Origin: CAINVV01 sp037137375 | GTDB taxonomy: Bacteria > Bacteroidota > Bacteroidia > Bacteroidales > Prolixibacteraceae | Direction of reading: 5' to 3' | NCBI GenBank assembly: GCA_037137375.1 | Contig: JBAXKJ010000015.1 | Span: 62,001-126,000, forward strand | Length of the DNA: 64,000 nucleotides | In this document: one piece after another, positions 1 through 10,832 of the stretch | How the letters are laid out: each line of letters starts with the position of its first letter | How positions within the stretch are numbered: position 1 is the stretch's first letter | The notes under the pieces: generated by a model | Seen by the model: the letters and a program-made list of their open reading frames with translations, nothing else | Told to the model about the DNA's origin: nothing | Databases searched by the model: none | Made by a program: the position numbers and the translations under genes

Positions 1-3000
1 ATTACTAATGAAAATTCTTTGACGCCAACCTATACCCCAAGCGCCAGTGAAATAGCTTCTGGCTCAGTGACATTAACTCTAACGGTTACTGGTGGCGCTT
101 CATGTGGTGGTGTTGCAACAGATACTATTACGCTATTAATTAAACCTTCTACTCCAAATATCAGCGTCCTTGGAGGAAATTCAACCACTTTCTGTGAAGG
201 TAATAGCATAACATTAGCCGGTGCTCCATCGGGTTATAACTACCGCTGGACACCTGGCGGAACATCAGCGCAAAATAAAGTTGTTACAGCCTCCGGTAGT
301 TACAGTGTAGTAATTACTGATCCTGTTACTGGTTGTTCCAGTCCACAATCGAATGTAATAACGGTAACCGTTAATCCGTCTCCTAAATTGTCAAGTCCTC
401 TGACATTATCTCCTAATTGTAGCGGGAACTTAATTACTTACTCGCCTTCAAGCGCTACTCCTGGCACATCCTTTAGCTGGACCAGACCAATTGTTTCTGG
501 CATTAGCCCTGCGCAGTCAAGCGGAGGGAATGGCATCAATCCAAACGAAATATTGATTAATGCGACTTCAAATCCGATTACTGTAACTTATTTGTACACA
601 TTGACAACCAATGGTTGTACTAATTATCAAAATGTTACAGTAGATGTTGGTCCTACACCGGTTTTAACAAGCAGTCTTACTCCATCTTCGATATGTAGCA
701 ATACTCCATTTTCCTATATTCCCGAGTCTCCAACGGTGGGTACCGTTTTTGCCTGGAGACGAGATCCGGTTCCAGGTATATCAAATCCATCCACTTCAGG
801 GTTAGGTAATCCGAATGAAACGCTTACAAATATTACAAATTTGCCCATCAATGTGGTCTATTTTTATACTTTGACCGCTAATGGCTGCGCCAATCCTACG
901 CCGTATAATGTCACAGTTACTGTCAATCCGGCGCCATCACTAAGCAGTTCACTTTCTCCTCCATATATTTGCAGTGGAAATATCTTTAATTATTCCGCGA
1001 CAAGTACTACATCGGGTGTTGCGATGACCTGGACAAGGCCAACGGTTACTGGAATCTCACCAATCTCTTCAAGTGGCTCCGGTAGTATTAATGAATTTCT
1101 TTCAAGTTCAGCACCCCTGCCAGTTAACGTTACCTATCAATATGTTCTCTATGCAAATGGTTGTACCACCAATCAAAACGTTGTTGTTTCTGTTAAACCG
1201 GCACCGGTCTTGACTAGTAGTCTCAATCCAGCCGCAATATGCTCCGGAAATTCGTTCGTTTATAATGCGACAACCTTGACACCTTCAACTTCATTCAGTT
1301 GGACCAGGTTAGTCAATCCAAATATTGCTGAGCCTGTTTCGCCTGCAGGGACAACATCTGTAATTAATGAAACTCTGACTAATCTAACGTTAGCGCCAGT
1401 TAATGTCACTTATAATATAACCCTAACCGCTGGCGGATGTCCTTCTCCATCCAGTTATTTTGTAAACGTGATCGTTAACCCGAAACCGCAGGTCCCAATT
1501 ATTTCGCCTGCGAGTCCGATCAATTTTTGCGCTGGTGGAAATGTAGTACTTACTTCTACTTCCTCAAATAGTTACCAATGGTCTACAGGGGAAGTAACCC
1601 AGTCTATTACTGCAAGTTCTTCAGGAAGTTATTTTGTCATTGTTAGAGATGCAAATGGTTGTCAGTCAGCTCAGTCGACTTCAGTAATTGTTAATGCTTT
1701 ATCTTTGCCAACTATTTATGCGGGAAACGATGGTGTAGTTTGTGCAGGTAATAGTTTTACTGTTAGCGGTGCGACAGCTATAAACTCTTCTTCCTATGGG
1801 TGGTCATCTTCAGGTACCGGAACTTTCCAGAATCAGGGAACTCTCGCCCCAACTTATGTTCCAAGTGTTTTAGATCAAACAAATGGTTCAGTTGTTTTGA
1901 CATTGACAGCATTTGGCAATGCACCTTGTACTGCCTCCGTAAATGACTTCCTGCAACTCACGATCCAACCGAAGCCTACGGCAAATGCAGGTCCTGACCA
2001 ATCTGTTTGCTATCCTAATTCACTCGTTATAACCGGTGCGACCTCGACACATTACCAGTCACTGGTATGGACCCATGACGGAACTGGTGTAATGTCCAGT
2101 TTAAATTCTTTGACTCCAACGTATATCCCGGGCTCAGGTGATGTGGGTAGAACAGTAACTGTTACCTTAACAGCAAATTCTGTTAGCCCGTGTAATGTAG
2201 CAACCTTCAGTACTATGCATATAGTTGTTGGCTCGATGCCTGGAAATCCGGGAGTGATAACAGGATCTGCAACAGTCTGTAAACCATCAAGTTTTACTTA
2301 TTCTATAGTACCTATTGCAGGTGTTACTACCTACAACTGGAGCGTACCTCCTGGAGCATCGATAATCTCAGGTGCAAATACAAATGTTATTAGGGTTACG
2401 TTCCCAAGTGGTTCAAGTTCTGGAGATTTAAGCGTTTATGGTACAAATAGTTGTGGGAATGGGCCTATCTCAACAATGGCAATTCAGGTGAATGACGTGC
2501 CTGCAAACCCAGGCAGCATCAGCGGTACCTCTTCTGTATGCCAGGGCAAGACTGGAATCGTTTATTCAGTTGCGGCTGTTACGGGAGCTACAAGTTATAC
2601 CTGGACAGTTCCAACTGGCGCTACTATCAATGGTGCTTCTACGGGTTCTTCAATTACAGTCGATTATGGAAGTACAGCTATTTCCGGGAATGTGGTTGTA
2701 TTTGCCAGCAATACTTGTGGTGTTGGAACTTCTTCAACAAAAGCCATCACAGTAAATGTCAAACCAACCGCCCCTGTGATTAGTGCTGCTTCTGGCCAAC
2801 TAACTACATTCTGCGAAGGGGGCAACGTATGGCTTAATGGTCCTAATCTGGGAACAGGCTACAATTATCTTTGGAGTCCGTATGGTGCGACTTCTCAAAA
2901 CAACCTGGTTACTGCTGGTGGAACCTATCGCTTGACGGTGACTAATTCCTTGACAGGCTGTTCTTCCGATCAGTCGAATTCTATTCCCGTAACGGTAAAT

Positions 3001-6000
3001 CCTGCTCCTACTCCTCCGGTAAGCATCGGTTATATTACCTATTGCTGGGATGGTACAGGTGCTCCTCCGGTTCTGAATGCCAATAATGTCACCACAGTTC
3101 CTCCCACTTCCACGTTAACATGGTATGACGCTCCGTTGGGTGGCAATGTGGTAGTCGCTCCCACAAATAATAAGGTAGGTACAATCAATGCAGTTATTTA
3201 TTATGCTGAATCTACTGATATTATTTCAGGATGTAAGAGCCTTACCAGGACGCCGGTCAAGTTAACAATCGTTCAAAATCCGAGCACTCCGGTTAATGGA
3301 CCTAATCAGATTGCCTGTGAACAGTCACCTATTCAGACGCTTACGGCCACAACATTGACCCCACCACCAGCCGGGACTTCAATAGTATGGTATACCTCCC
3401 CCATTGGTGGTGCTCCTGTAACACCGACATTGAATACTGTTGGAAACAGAATCTATTATGCGGAAGCAAATAATGGTACTTGCCCTAGTTTGACAAGGTC
3501 GCCTGGCGTTTCCTTAACCATTCAGGGCGCTCCTGTAGCACCTACGAGTGGTGGAAATATTACCCAATGTGTAGATAACATTACGGGTAATAAATATACA
3601 GCCACAGCAACCTCTCCGGCCGGAACTTCAGTAACCTGGTGGAATCAATCTGCAGGTGGAAACACAGTAGTTCCAAGTTTGTTTAGTAATATTGCTGGAA
3701 CGGCTACCTACTATGCTGAATCTAAAGACGATTTGACCAACTGTACTAGTCTTACCAGGACTGCAGTAACTATCACAATAGTAGATTATCCAACAGCACC
3801 GACCACAACTGGCGACCAGGTAGGCTGCCAAAGGGCTACGGTTTTAACCTTGACCGCGAGCGCAACTGCTGCTGCAGGTTCAACGCTTAGGTGGTTCGCT
3901 ACAGCCGCCGGAGGTACTCCAATTACAGGAGCTCCGACGCTGAATGCGGTTGGAACCATAACCTATTACGCGGAATCTTATATTGCCGCTTCAGGTTGTG
4001 CCAGTCTCACCAGAACACCCGTCAAATTGACGATCAATCCGGCACCTGTTGCCCCAACAAGTAGTATAGGGAATATTACACAATGTGCGACATTACCTAC
4101 TACACAGACACTTACAGCCTCGGCCACTCCGCCTTCAGGATCTACTTTGGCTTGGTACACAACCGCCACAGGGGGTACACCCGTTTCTCCGGCTACTTGG
4201 GATCAGGTAGGTGCTACATCCTATTATGCTGAATCAATCGATAATATCGGTTGCGTCAGTACAACGAGAACAAGGGTTATATTGACAATCAATAATACTC
4301 CGGATGCACCGGTTCCACTTACTCCTTCTGCGAACGATCCAACCTTTGGTGAAGTAATACAGTGTGAGCAGTCTCCGATACAGACCTTGACTGCCACAGC
4401 TGCGATTCCCGCTACCGCTCCTGTTGGCACCACTATCAGATGGTATACAACACCGACTGGCGGAACTGTTTTAGCTGCCAATGCTCAGATTCGCCGAACT
4501 GTTGGTACATCTACTTACTATGCTGAATCCTACATCGCTGCTGGTACTTGTCCGAGTCTAACCCGTACCAAAGTGGTATTGACGATTAACCCGGCTCCAG
4601 CTGCACCGACAAGTATTGGTAATCCGTTACCCCAATGCGCTGGTAGTAAACTAGATGCAGGAACCCAAATTAATACCCCTTCTGGTACAAGTATTGTATG
4701 GTATAATTCTTTAACCTTAGGAGATATAGTGTATCAGCCGACACTGAGTGATGTGAATACAGTTACCTACTACGCAGAATCAACAAATATCTTGTCAGGT
4801 TGCGTTAGTCTCCGAAGGACAGCAGTTACCCTATCAATCAAGGAATCCCCGGCGCCGCTTGATAGTCTTACGGATATAACAGAATGTGCTGCCACTCCTC
4901 TACAGACACTAAACGTGCCAATAATAACTCCTACCGACGGATCACTTGTCAGGTGGTTCACTGTACGTCAAGGTGGAACTGCCGTTTTAAGACCGACCTT
5001 GAGTTCTACAGTGAAGCCAATTACTTATTATGCTGAAGCATACAAAGGAACTTGTGTGTCTCCAAGGAGGCAAATAACATTGACAATTAACGCTTTACCT
5101 GTAGCTCCTATCAGTTTGGGTAATGTTACTGTCTGCTCGACAGATACGGTTCTGGACGCAAATAAGAGGATTGCTCTTACACCACTTACTCCCAAGGTTG
5201 GCGTGGAATGGTTCACACTTGCTAGTGGAGGAACAGCCGTCAGTCCAAGATGGAATACAGTTGGACCAATGACTTATTACGCGGAAGCGCTGGATTCTGT
5301 TACGGGATGCAGAAGTGCACGACGTACTGCCGTTACACTTACTATCAATGCTGCTCCTTTACCACTTGACAAAATTCCGGAGATAAAGGATTGTGCTCAG
5401 TCACCTCTTCAGACCTTAAATGTACCAACGATCACTCCGAGCGATGGATCTCTTGTCAGATGGTTCTCTACAGCTACTGGCGGAGCAGCGATCGCACGAC
5501 CTACACTCAATGCTGTAAGATCTACGACTTTTTATGCGGAAGCATACAAGGGAACTTGTGTCTCACCTACCAGGTTGCCAGTTACGTTGACAATTAATCC
5601 TTCACCTGCAGTGCCTGTCAGCAGGGGTAACCTAACTGTCTGTTCGATAGATACTGTTCTGGATGCCAATACCCGAATTGTGACTCCGCTTGCGGCAAAG
5701 GTTGGACTGGAATGGTTCACCGCCGCAACAGGAGGAACAGCTGTCAGTCCGAGATGGAACACGGTGGGATCAATGACTTATTACGCGGAAGCATTAGACT
5801 CTATTGCAGGATGTAGAAGTACCAGACGTACTGCTGTTACCCTGACCATAAATGCTGCTCCTCTGCCGCTTGACAAAATTAAAGATGTAACAGAATGTGC
5901 TACGTCGCCTCTCCAGACATTAAACGTACCAACGATTATTCCAGCAGATGGATCGCTCATCAGATGGTTCTCTGCACCTACCGGAGGAACTGCAATCGCG

Positions 6001-9000
6001 AGACCGACCCTGAGCTCAACAGCTAAACCAGTTACTTATTATGCGGAAGCATACAAAGGATCCTGTGTCCTGGCAACGAGAATGCCTGTTACCCTGACGA
6101 TTAATACTCCACCAGCGATTCCTCTCAGTTTAGGGAATCTAACTGTCTGCGCAACTGATACTACCCTGGATGCGAATAAAAGAATTGCAGCCCCGGTTCC
6201 AGCTACACCTAATGTTGGTCTTGAATGGTTTACCACCGCAACTGGAGGAACTCCTGTCAGTCCTACCTGGAATACCTACGGATCAATGACTTTTTATGCC
6301 GAAGCCAAGGATCTTACGACGGAGTGCCGAAGCACCAGACGTACTCCCGTTACCCTGACAATTAACGAAACTCCTGCACCACCCGTCGGGAAAGATATTA
6401 TAGAATGTGTTGGAAAGACGATCCAAACGCTTACTGCAAAAGTGACAGTGCCTACCGGCGTAACTGTTACGTGGTGGAGTGCCGCGACTGGTGGTACAAT
6501 CGTAACAAATCCTGTTTGGAATACTGTCGGTACTGCGAAGTCCTATTATGCGGAAGCCAGGTTAGGGAATTGCGTTAGCACTTCACGTACAAAAGTGACG
6601 TTGATGATTAATCCGTCTCCTGCTAATCCCACCTACATAAATACCACTACGGGAATAATAGCCCCGGTTTGTGAGCCTGACTCTGTCGATGCATCCAAGT
6701 GGGTAAAACCAGGTACAGTAACATCTAAACTTTCCTGGTATGATGCCTTAACTTTAGGAAATGCAGTCTCAGCGATACAGAAAGCGCCGGCAACCCGCAT
6801 AGTTTATGCGGAATCTGTTGATTCCATTTCAGGTTGTCCTGCAACCAAGCGGATTCCTGTCACCATGACCGTCAATACTCAAGCGCCTCCAACTCTGGCA
6901 GCAAAATATGCGAATGGGGTGATTAAAGAATGCGCCCTGCCGAAGGTTCAAACACTCAATGCACGGAATGCGCTTAACATTACGGCCGGATTGACCTTAA
7001 TATGGTACGACAAACCAATTGGAGGTGTCAAAGTTGCAAATCCTACCTGGAGTACCGTGAACGATTCCATTACCTATTATGCGGCTTACCAGAAACCCGG
7101 AGGATGTGAAAGTGCCTTACGAACGCCGGTTAAACTCATGATTACCTCTCCGCTTGTGAGTACCTCTTCCAATAGCCCGCTTGCCATTGGTCAGGACTTA
7201 AAGCTGTTCGGTGGTGCGGAGGTGTTCGGTTATACTTACGTATGGACAGATCCACGGAAGTTTACTTATACAGGCATGGATCAGCTGATTCCCAACGTTA
7301 CTTCGGCAATGGGGGGTATGTATAAACTGACAGTGACAGATCCATCCGGATGTTCAGCTTCCGACTCGACAAGAGTCACCATTACTTCAGCCAAAGCCAG
7401 TTACCAGCAAACATGTCTTGGAGGCACGCTATACTTATCAGGATTGCCCGATAATATGGTATATTCATGGAAAGGTCCAAATAATTTTAGCTCCACAGAA
7501 CAGAGTCCGGCTATCAATAACGTAACCGCTGCCATGGCCGGTAAATATAAATTGCAAGTCATTGATCCTTCGGGGACTACTTCAGCCGATAGTATTACAG
7601 TGGCGTTTAAAGCCTTACCGATACCGCTGATTTCTGTTGCGACCATTTGCCCTGCAGGTACCCTGCAATTAAGTGGTAATCCGAGCGGAATGGTTAGCTA
7701 TACCTGGACAGGTCCGGGGGGGGCAACAATTCCCAGTGATCCTAAAAATCCTAGAAATCTTCTGCCTCTGGCTTATCCCCTTCCTACTGATAGTACCAGG
7801 TATACCCTGACTGTTAGGGATCAGAATGGTTGCGAGGCTACTACTTCAGTAATTCCAACCGTCTTCAGTCCAAAAGCAACTTACAATGCACCTTTGTGTA
7901 GTGGTGATACGCTGAAACTTAGGGGAGAACCAAGTAATATGGCAAGTTACAGCTGGAGGGATCCTTTAGGCGCTCTGATTTCTACTCTACAGAGTCCGAT
8001 TATCAAAAATGTCACGCTTGCTGGAACATATACCCTGACGGTCCGTGATAAAGCTGGATGTAACTTCCCACCCACCCCCTTGGATGTCCAATTCAGCACG
8101 CCTGTGGTGAAACCAATTATCACGATTACTCCCAATCCTGCCTGTGAGGGGATGGATATTACCTTGCGTGCTTCCCCATCAGGTATGAATACCTATGAGT
8201 GGGCCGGTCCGAATGGATTTACCTCCACAGATCAGAACCCGGTTTTAACTTACCTTAAACCGGTCAACGCAGGTACTTATTCACTTAAGGTTACCAACGG
8301 ATGTGCCAGTTACGCCAACCCGGTGACATTAAGTGTAAATTCGGTGAACTTTGTTGGAACTTACGGACCCTATTGTATTTCTGATTCGAAAGTAACCTTA
8401 ATAACTACTCCTGCCGGAGTCATCTTTACTGGTCCTGGCATCACAGGGAATGTCTTTGATCCTGCATCAGCCGGCGTCGGCGTTCACAATATCCAATACA
8501 CACTCAATACTGCTCAGTGTACAGTTAGCTCATTCATGTATCCACAGATTGAAGTATATGTTAAACCTACCCTAGTAGTGAATCCGGCAGCTTTGGTCTT
8601 GAAGACTTGTACAGGGACGACCGCAGATTTGACCTTGCCTGCTGTTACTGCCGGTTCTTCAACAGGATTGACACTCAGCTACTGGAAAGATTCAAAAGCA
8701 AGTATCACCTTGACTACGCCGAAGGCCGTCACAGCTGGAACATATTATATAAAGGGTCTTTCGAAATCAGGAAAATGTTTCGACATTCAGGCTGCTTTCG
8801 TTAGTCAGCCTGACTCCTTGCGTGCGACCATGACACCGCTTGCTGAGCTTAGCTGTGCCGGAGATACTACCGGATCCATGACGGTTAATGTGACCTATGG
8901 TTCTGCTCCGTACAATTACCTGTGGAGCACCAAACCTGTCCAGAGTACACAGACAGCAAAGAACCTGAAAGCTGGGATCTATACTGTCGTGGTAACCGAC

Positions 9001-9855
9001 GCCAAGAAATGTATCGCTTCATTTACCGGTGAAATCAAGGAACCGGCACCGATCAGGTTAGGTTTTAGGACCAAAGCTGTTCAATGTATGAGTGACGCCA
9101 ACGGAAGTGCCAGTGTAGATACAATTAACGGTAGTACAGACCTTGCAGTACTCAACAGTTACAAATATAAATGGTTGACCAACCCGGTGCAAACAACCCG
9201 CGAAGCTTTGCGACTTACACCATTGTGGCATCGAATCACGGTTACTGATCCAAATAGTTGTGTCAAAAAGGACAGTGTTTTCATCAGCGTGACAGATACC
9301 ATGAGGCCTTTGATTACCTGCCCGAGACCTATCAATCTGACGGTCGAATACTTGAAAACAGGGGACCTGAATCCGAACAAGTACATCGTCGATCTGGGGA
9401 AACCACTTGTTTGGGATAACTGTTCTGTCATTGATACGATGGTGCTTAATGATGCACCAATAAAATTCAGAACCGGAGAGACCCTGGTAAAATGGACGGT
9501 TACAGACCAGGTGGGATTAATCAATGCATGCATACAAAAAGTGTACATCAAAGAGATACCTCTTATCCCGCAGATGATCTCGCCGAATGGCGACAGACTT
9601 AATGATAAATTTGTCATCGATGGTCTGACGCAAAAGGAATACCGGGATAGTCAGTTGCTAATCTTCACCAGATCCGGACAACTGGTTTTCCAAAGCAATA
9701 ATTATGAGGATCCTGCAAATGCATGGGATGGCAAGTACACTGAATCAACATTCTCGAAGAACCAGCTCGTCGCGCCAGGAGTCTATTATTATATCCTTAA
9801 ACTGGGCGGAACAAGCAGCCAGACACTGAGAGGTTACGTTTATGTCTATTATTAA
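1..9855 (+). CDS. Giant Ig/PKD-repeat T9SS surface protein, type B (CHU_C) sorting domain; 5' end outside window
   Basis: The reading frame is open from base 1 (I-T-N-E-N-S-L...), so the N-terminus and signal peptide lie upstream. The visible >3,280 residues are almost all beta-sandwich repeats: four PKD-like repeats around 385-1490 (each with F-x-W-x-R and N-E-x-L motifs), further PKD-like domains to about 3000, then 16 Ig-like domains (CHU_C-associated type) between about 3000 and 7150, each ending in YYAES/YYAEA plus a Cys, period about 86 residues. Later come PKD/Ig domains, a SprB-like repeat (about 8850-9050), a HYR-like domain with ITCP and DNCS motifs (about 9310-9560), and a C-terminal domain with SPNGDRLNDKF, WDGKY and GVYYYILKL. 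That last domain is the family signature of type B T9SS sorting domains (gliding motility-associated C-terminal domain). A cell-surface adhesin or gliding-type filament is inferred; the ligand is unknown. The downstream PorP/SprF gene fits, because SprF-type proteins serve type B cargo. Confidence 0.93.
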   Translation: MTNENSLTPTYTPSASEIASGSVTLTLTVTGGASCGGVATDTITLLIKPSTPNISVLGGNSTTFCEGNSITLAGAPSGYNYRWTPGGTSAQNKVVTASGSYSVVITDPVTGCSSPQSNVITVTVNPSPKLSSPLTLSPNCSGNLITYSPSSATPGTSFSWTRPIVSGISPAQSSGGNGINPNEILINATSNPITVTYLYTLTTNGCTNYQNVTVDVGPTPVLTSSLTPSSICSNTPFSYIPESPTVGTVFAWRRDPVPGISNPSTSGLGNPNETLTNITNLPINVVYFYTLTANGCANPTPYNVTVTVNPAPSLSSSLSPPYICSGNIFNYSATSTTSGVAMTWTRPTVTGISPISSSGSGSINEFLSSSAPLPVNVTYQYVLYANGCTTNQNVVVSVKPAPVLTSSLNPAAICSGNSFVYNATTLTPSTSFSWTRLVNPNIAEPVSPAGTTSVINETLTNLTLAPVNVTYNITLTAGGCPSPSSYFVNVIVNPKPQVPIISPASPINFCAGGNVVLTSTSSNSYQWSTGEVTQSITASSSGSYFVIVRDANGCQSAQSTSVIVNALSLPTIYAGNDGVVCAGNSFTVSGATAINSSSYGWSSSGTGTFQNQGTLAPTYVPSVLDQTNGSVVLTLTAFGNAPCTASVNDFLQLTIQPKPTANAGPDQSVCYPNSLVITGATSTHYQSLVWTHDGTGVMSSLNSLTPTYIPGSGDVGRTVTVTLTANSVSPCNVATFSTMHIVVGSMPGNPGVITGSATVCKPSSFTYSIVPIAGVTTYNWSVPPGASIISGANTNVIRVTFPSGSSSGDLSVYGTNSCGNGPISTMAIQVNDVPANPGSISGTSSVCQGKTGIVYSVAAVTGATSYTWTVPTGATINGASTGSSITVDYGSTAISGNVVVFASNTCGVGTSSTKAITVNVKPTAPVISAASGQLTTFCEGGNVWLNGPNLGTGYNYLWSPYGATSQNNLVTAGGTYRLTVTNSLTGCSSDQSNSIPVTVNPAPTPPVSIGYITYCWDGTGAPPVLNANNVTTVPPTSTLTWYDAPLGGNVVVAPTNNKVGTINAVIYYAESTDIISGCKSLTRTPVKLTIVQNPSTPVNGPNQIACEQSPIQTLTATTLTPPPAGTSIVWYTSPIGGAPVTPTLNTVGNRIYYAEANNGTCPSLTRSPGVSLTIQGAPVAPTSGGNITQCVDNITGNKYTATATSPAGTSVTWWNQSAGGNTVVPSLFSNIAGTATYYAESKDDLTNCTSLTRTAVTITIVDYPTAPTTTGDQVGCQRATVLTLTASATAAAGSTLRWFATAAGGTPITGAPTLNAVGTITYYAESYIAASGCASLTRTPVKLTINPAPVAPTSSIGNITQCATLPTTQTLTASATPPSGSTLAWYTTATGGTPVSPATWDQVGATSYYAESIDNIGCVSTTRTRVILTINNTPDAPVPLTPSANDPTFGEVIQCEQSPIQTLTATAAIPATAPVGTTIRWYTTPTGGTVLAANAQIRRTVGTSTYYAESYIAAGTCPSLTRTKVVLTINPAPAAPTSIGNPLPQCAGSKLDAGTQINTPSGTSIVWYNSLTLGDIVYQPTLSDVNTVTYYAESTNILSGCVSLRRTAVTLSIKESPAPLDSLTDITECAATPLQTLNVPIITPTDGSLVRWFTVRQGGTAVLRPTLSSTVKPITYYAEAYKGTCVSPRRQITLTINALPVAPISLGNVTVCSTDTVLDANKRIALTPLTPKVGVEWFTLASGGTAVSPRWNTVGPMTYYAEALDSVTGCRSARRTAVTLTINAAPLPLDKIPEIKDCAQSPLQTLNVPTITPSDGSLVRWFSTATGGAAIARPTLNAVRSTTFYAEAYKGTCVSPTRLPVTLTINPSPAVPVSRGNLTVCSIDTVLDANTRIVTPLAAKVGLEWFTAATGGTAVSPRWNTVGSMTYYAEALDSIAGCRSTRRTAVTLTINAAPLPLDKIKDVTECATSPLQTLNVPTIIPADGSLIRWFSAPTGGTAIARPTLSSTAKPVTYYAEAYKGSCVLATRMPVTLTINTPPAIPLSLGNLTVCATDTTLDANKRIAAPVPATPNVGLEWFTTATGGTPVSPTWNTYGSMTFYAEAKDLTTECRSTRRTPVTLTINETPAPPVGKDIIECVGKTIQTLTAKVTVPTGVTVTWWSAATGGTIVTNPVWNTVGTAKSYYAEARLGNCVSTSRTKVTLMINPSPANPTYINTTTGIIAPVCEPDSVDASKWVKPGTVTSKLSWYDALTLGNAVSAIQKAPATRIVYAESVDSISGCPATKRIPVTMTVNTQAPPTLAAKYANGVIKECALPKVQTLNARNALNITAGLTLIWYDKPIGGVKVANPTWSTVNDSITYYAAYQKPGGCESALRTPVKLMITSPLVSTSSNSPLAIGQDLKLFGGAEVFGYTYVWTDPRKFTYTGMDQLIPNVTSAMGGMYKLTVTDPSGCSASDSTRVTITSAKASYQQTCLGGTLYLSGLPDNMVYSWKGPNNFSSTEQSPAINNVTAAMAGKYKLQVIDPSGTTSADSITVAFKALPIPLISVATICPAGTLQLSGNPSGMVSYTWTGPGGATIPSDPKNPRNLLPLAYPLPTDSTRYTLTVRDQNGCEATTSVIPTVFSPKATYNAPLCSGDTLKLRGEPSNMASYSWRDPLGALISTLQSPIIKNVTLAGTYTLTVRDKAGCNFPPTPLDVQFSTPVVKPIITITPNPACEGMDITLRASPSGMNTYEWAGPNGFTSTDQNPVLTYLKPVNAGTYSLKVTNGCASYANPVTLSVNSVNFVGTYGPYCISDSKVTLITTPAGVIFTGPGITGNVFDPASAGVGVHNIQYTLNTAQCTVSSFMYPQIEVYVKPTLVVNPAALVLKTCTGTTADLTLPAVTAGSSTGLTLSYWKDSKASITLTTPKAVTAGTYYIKGLSKSGKCFDIQAAFVSQPDSLRATMTPLAELSCAGDTTGSMTVNVTYGSAPYNYLWSTKPVQSTQTAKNLKAGIYTVVVTDAKKCIASFTGEIKEPAPIRLGFRTKAVQCMSDANGSASVDTINGSTDLAVLNSYKYKWLTNPVQTTREALRLTPLWHRITVTDPNSCVKKDSVFISVTDTMRPLITCPRPINLTVEYLKTGDLNPNKYIVDLGKPLVWDNCSVIDTMVLNDAPIKFRTGETLVKWTVTDQVGLINACIQKVYIKEIPLIPQMISPNGDRLNDKFVIDGLTQKEYRDSQLLIFTRSGQLVFQSNNYEDPANAWDGKYTESTFSKNQLVAPGVYYYILKLGGTSSQTLRGYVYVYY
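4855..6370 (+). repeat. Three tandem copies of a two-domain Ig unit, period about 505 bp
   Basis: Inside the giant gene a pair of Ig domains is repeated three times. Unit starts are marked by CC(A/G)CTTGA at about 4855, 5362 and 5866. Domain A of each unit contains LQTLNVP and YYAEAYKG (FYAEAYKG in the second unit). Domain B contains LDAN and an AEA(L/K)D element before its Cys. The higher-order period shows recent in-frame duplication of a domain pair on top of the older single-domain array. Confidence 0.85.
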
Positions 9856-9866
9856 TATTATCATCA

Positions 9867-10817
9867 TTGAAGCCAATTAATAAAATATTTAAAAGTGTCT
9901 GTAAGGTATTCATTGGAATCTTTTTACTTGGATTTCAACTCAATGCCTATTCGCAACAGGATCCAATCTTTAATCAGTACATGAACAACTTGCTCACGAT
10001 ACAACCTGCCTACGCTGGAATGTCGGGGTATGTTAACGTGACTGCCATGTCCAGGATACAATGGGTCGGATTCGACGGTGCCCCCATTACAAATACACTT
10101 ACTATTCAGGGACCATTCAGGAAATACAATGTTGGTCTGGGATTTTCAATCATTAACGACAGGTTCGGACCGGTAAGACAGAATGGATTCTATGCAGACT
10201 ATTCATTCCGTATTCTGCTCACAAGTGACCAATACATTTCATTTGGATTAAAAGGAGGTTTCAACAGATACCAGGCCATGATGACAGACCTGGGTGTGCG
10301 CGATCCAAACGATCCGGTTACGGCCTTTGATATCAACAAGAAATATCTTCCCAATTTTGGCTTGGGGGTCATGTGGCATGCAGACAATTTCTTCCTTGGC
10401 GCTTCTGTCCCAAAAATCTTCCAGAACAAGATCAACTCTGAGAGTGGTGAGATTGTCTATAAAGAAGAGGTAAATATGTATGCGATGGCTGGCTATGTGA
10501 TTGATGTAGCTGAAAATGTAAAATTTAAGCCAACCATGCTAGTACGGAGCAGTAAAAGCACGCCCGTTATCGCAGATTTCTCTGCTAATGGACTGTTTTT
10601 TGACCGGGTATGGGTGGGAGCCACCTATCGGCTGAAAAATTCTTATGGTCTGATCTTACAGGTTTTCGTCAATGGAGAGTTGAAAATAGGTTATTCCTAC
10701 GACCTCACTACTTTTGCCCCATCTCAATACAACGCAGGGACACATGAATTTATGCTGAGCTACGATTTCCCATACAAAAAGAGAAGATATTGCCGTTTCA
10801 CACCCAGATACTTTTAA
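9867..10817 (+). CDS. PorP/SprF family type IX secretion system membrane protein
   Basis: This 316-residue outer-membrane protein has a signal peptide (hydrophobic FIGIFLLGFQLNAYSQQ) followed by the family hallmark QDPIFNQYMNNLLTIQPAYAG. It then has alternating beta-strand segments typical of the PorP/SprF barrel and ends in SYDFPYKKRRYCRFTPRYF. SprF-type members are needed for secretion or surface attachment of type B sorting-domain cargo such as SprB. The gene starts 11 bp after the giant CHU_C protein, so it is probably that protein's dedicated partner. The start is TTG (TTGAAGCCA), since no ATG lies upstream of the signal peptide in frame; the first internal ATG would remove the signal. 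Confidence 0.93.
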   Translation: MKPINKIFKSVCKVFIGIFLLGFQLNAYSQQDPIFNQYMNNLLTIQPAYAGMSGYVNVTAMSRIQWVGFDGAPITNTLTIQGPFRKYNVGLGFSIINDRFGPVRQNGFYADYSFRILLTSDQYISFGLKGGFNRYQAMMTDLGVRDPNDPVTAFDINKKYLPNFGLGVMWHADNFFLGASVPKIFQNKINSESGEIVYKEEVNMYAMAGYVIDVAENVKFKPTMLVRSSKSTPVIADFSANGLFFDRVWVGATYRLKNSYGLILQVFVNGELKIGYSYDLTTFAPSQYNAGTHEFMLSYDFPYKKRRYCRFTPRYF

Positions 10818-10832
10818 TCGGAAGCTTCAGAT

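Noticed and set aside
3000..7150. DNA repeats with regular period taken as a CRISPR or satellite
   Set aside because: The period (about 258 bp) equals an Ig domain, the frame is kept throughout and the copies diverge at the DNA level; it is protein-domain repetition.
9159..9617. 152-codon minus-strand frame
   Set aside because: It is antisense to the HYR-like and CHU_C region of the giant gene, with no start context and no family resemblance.
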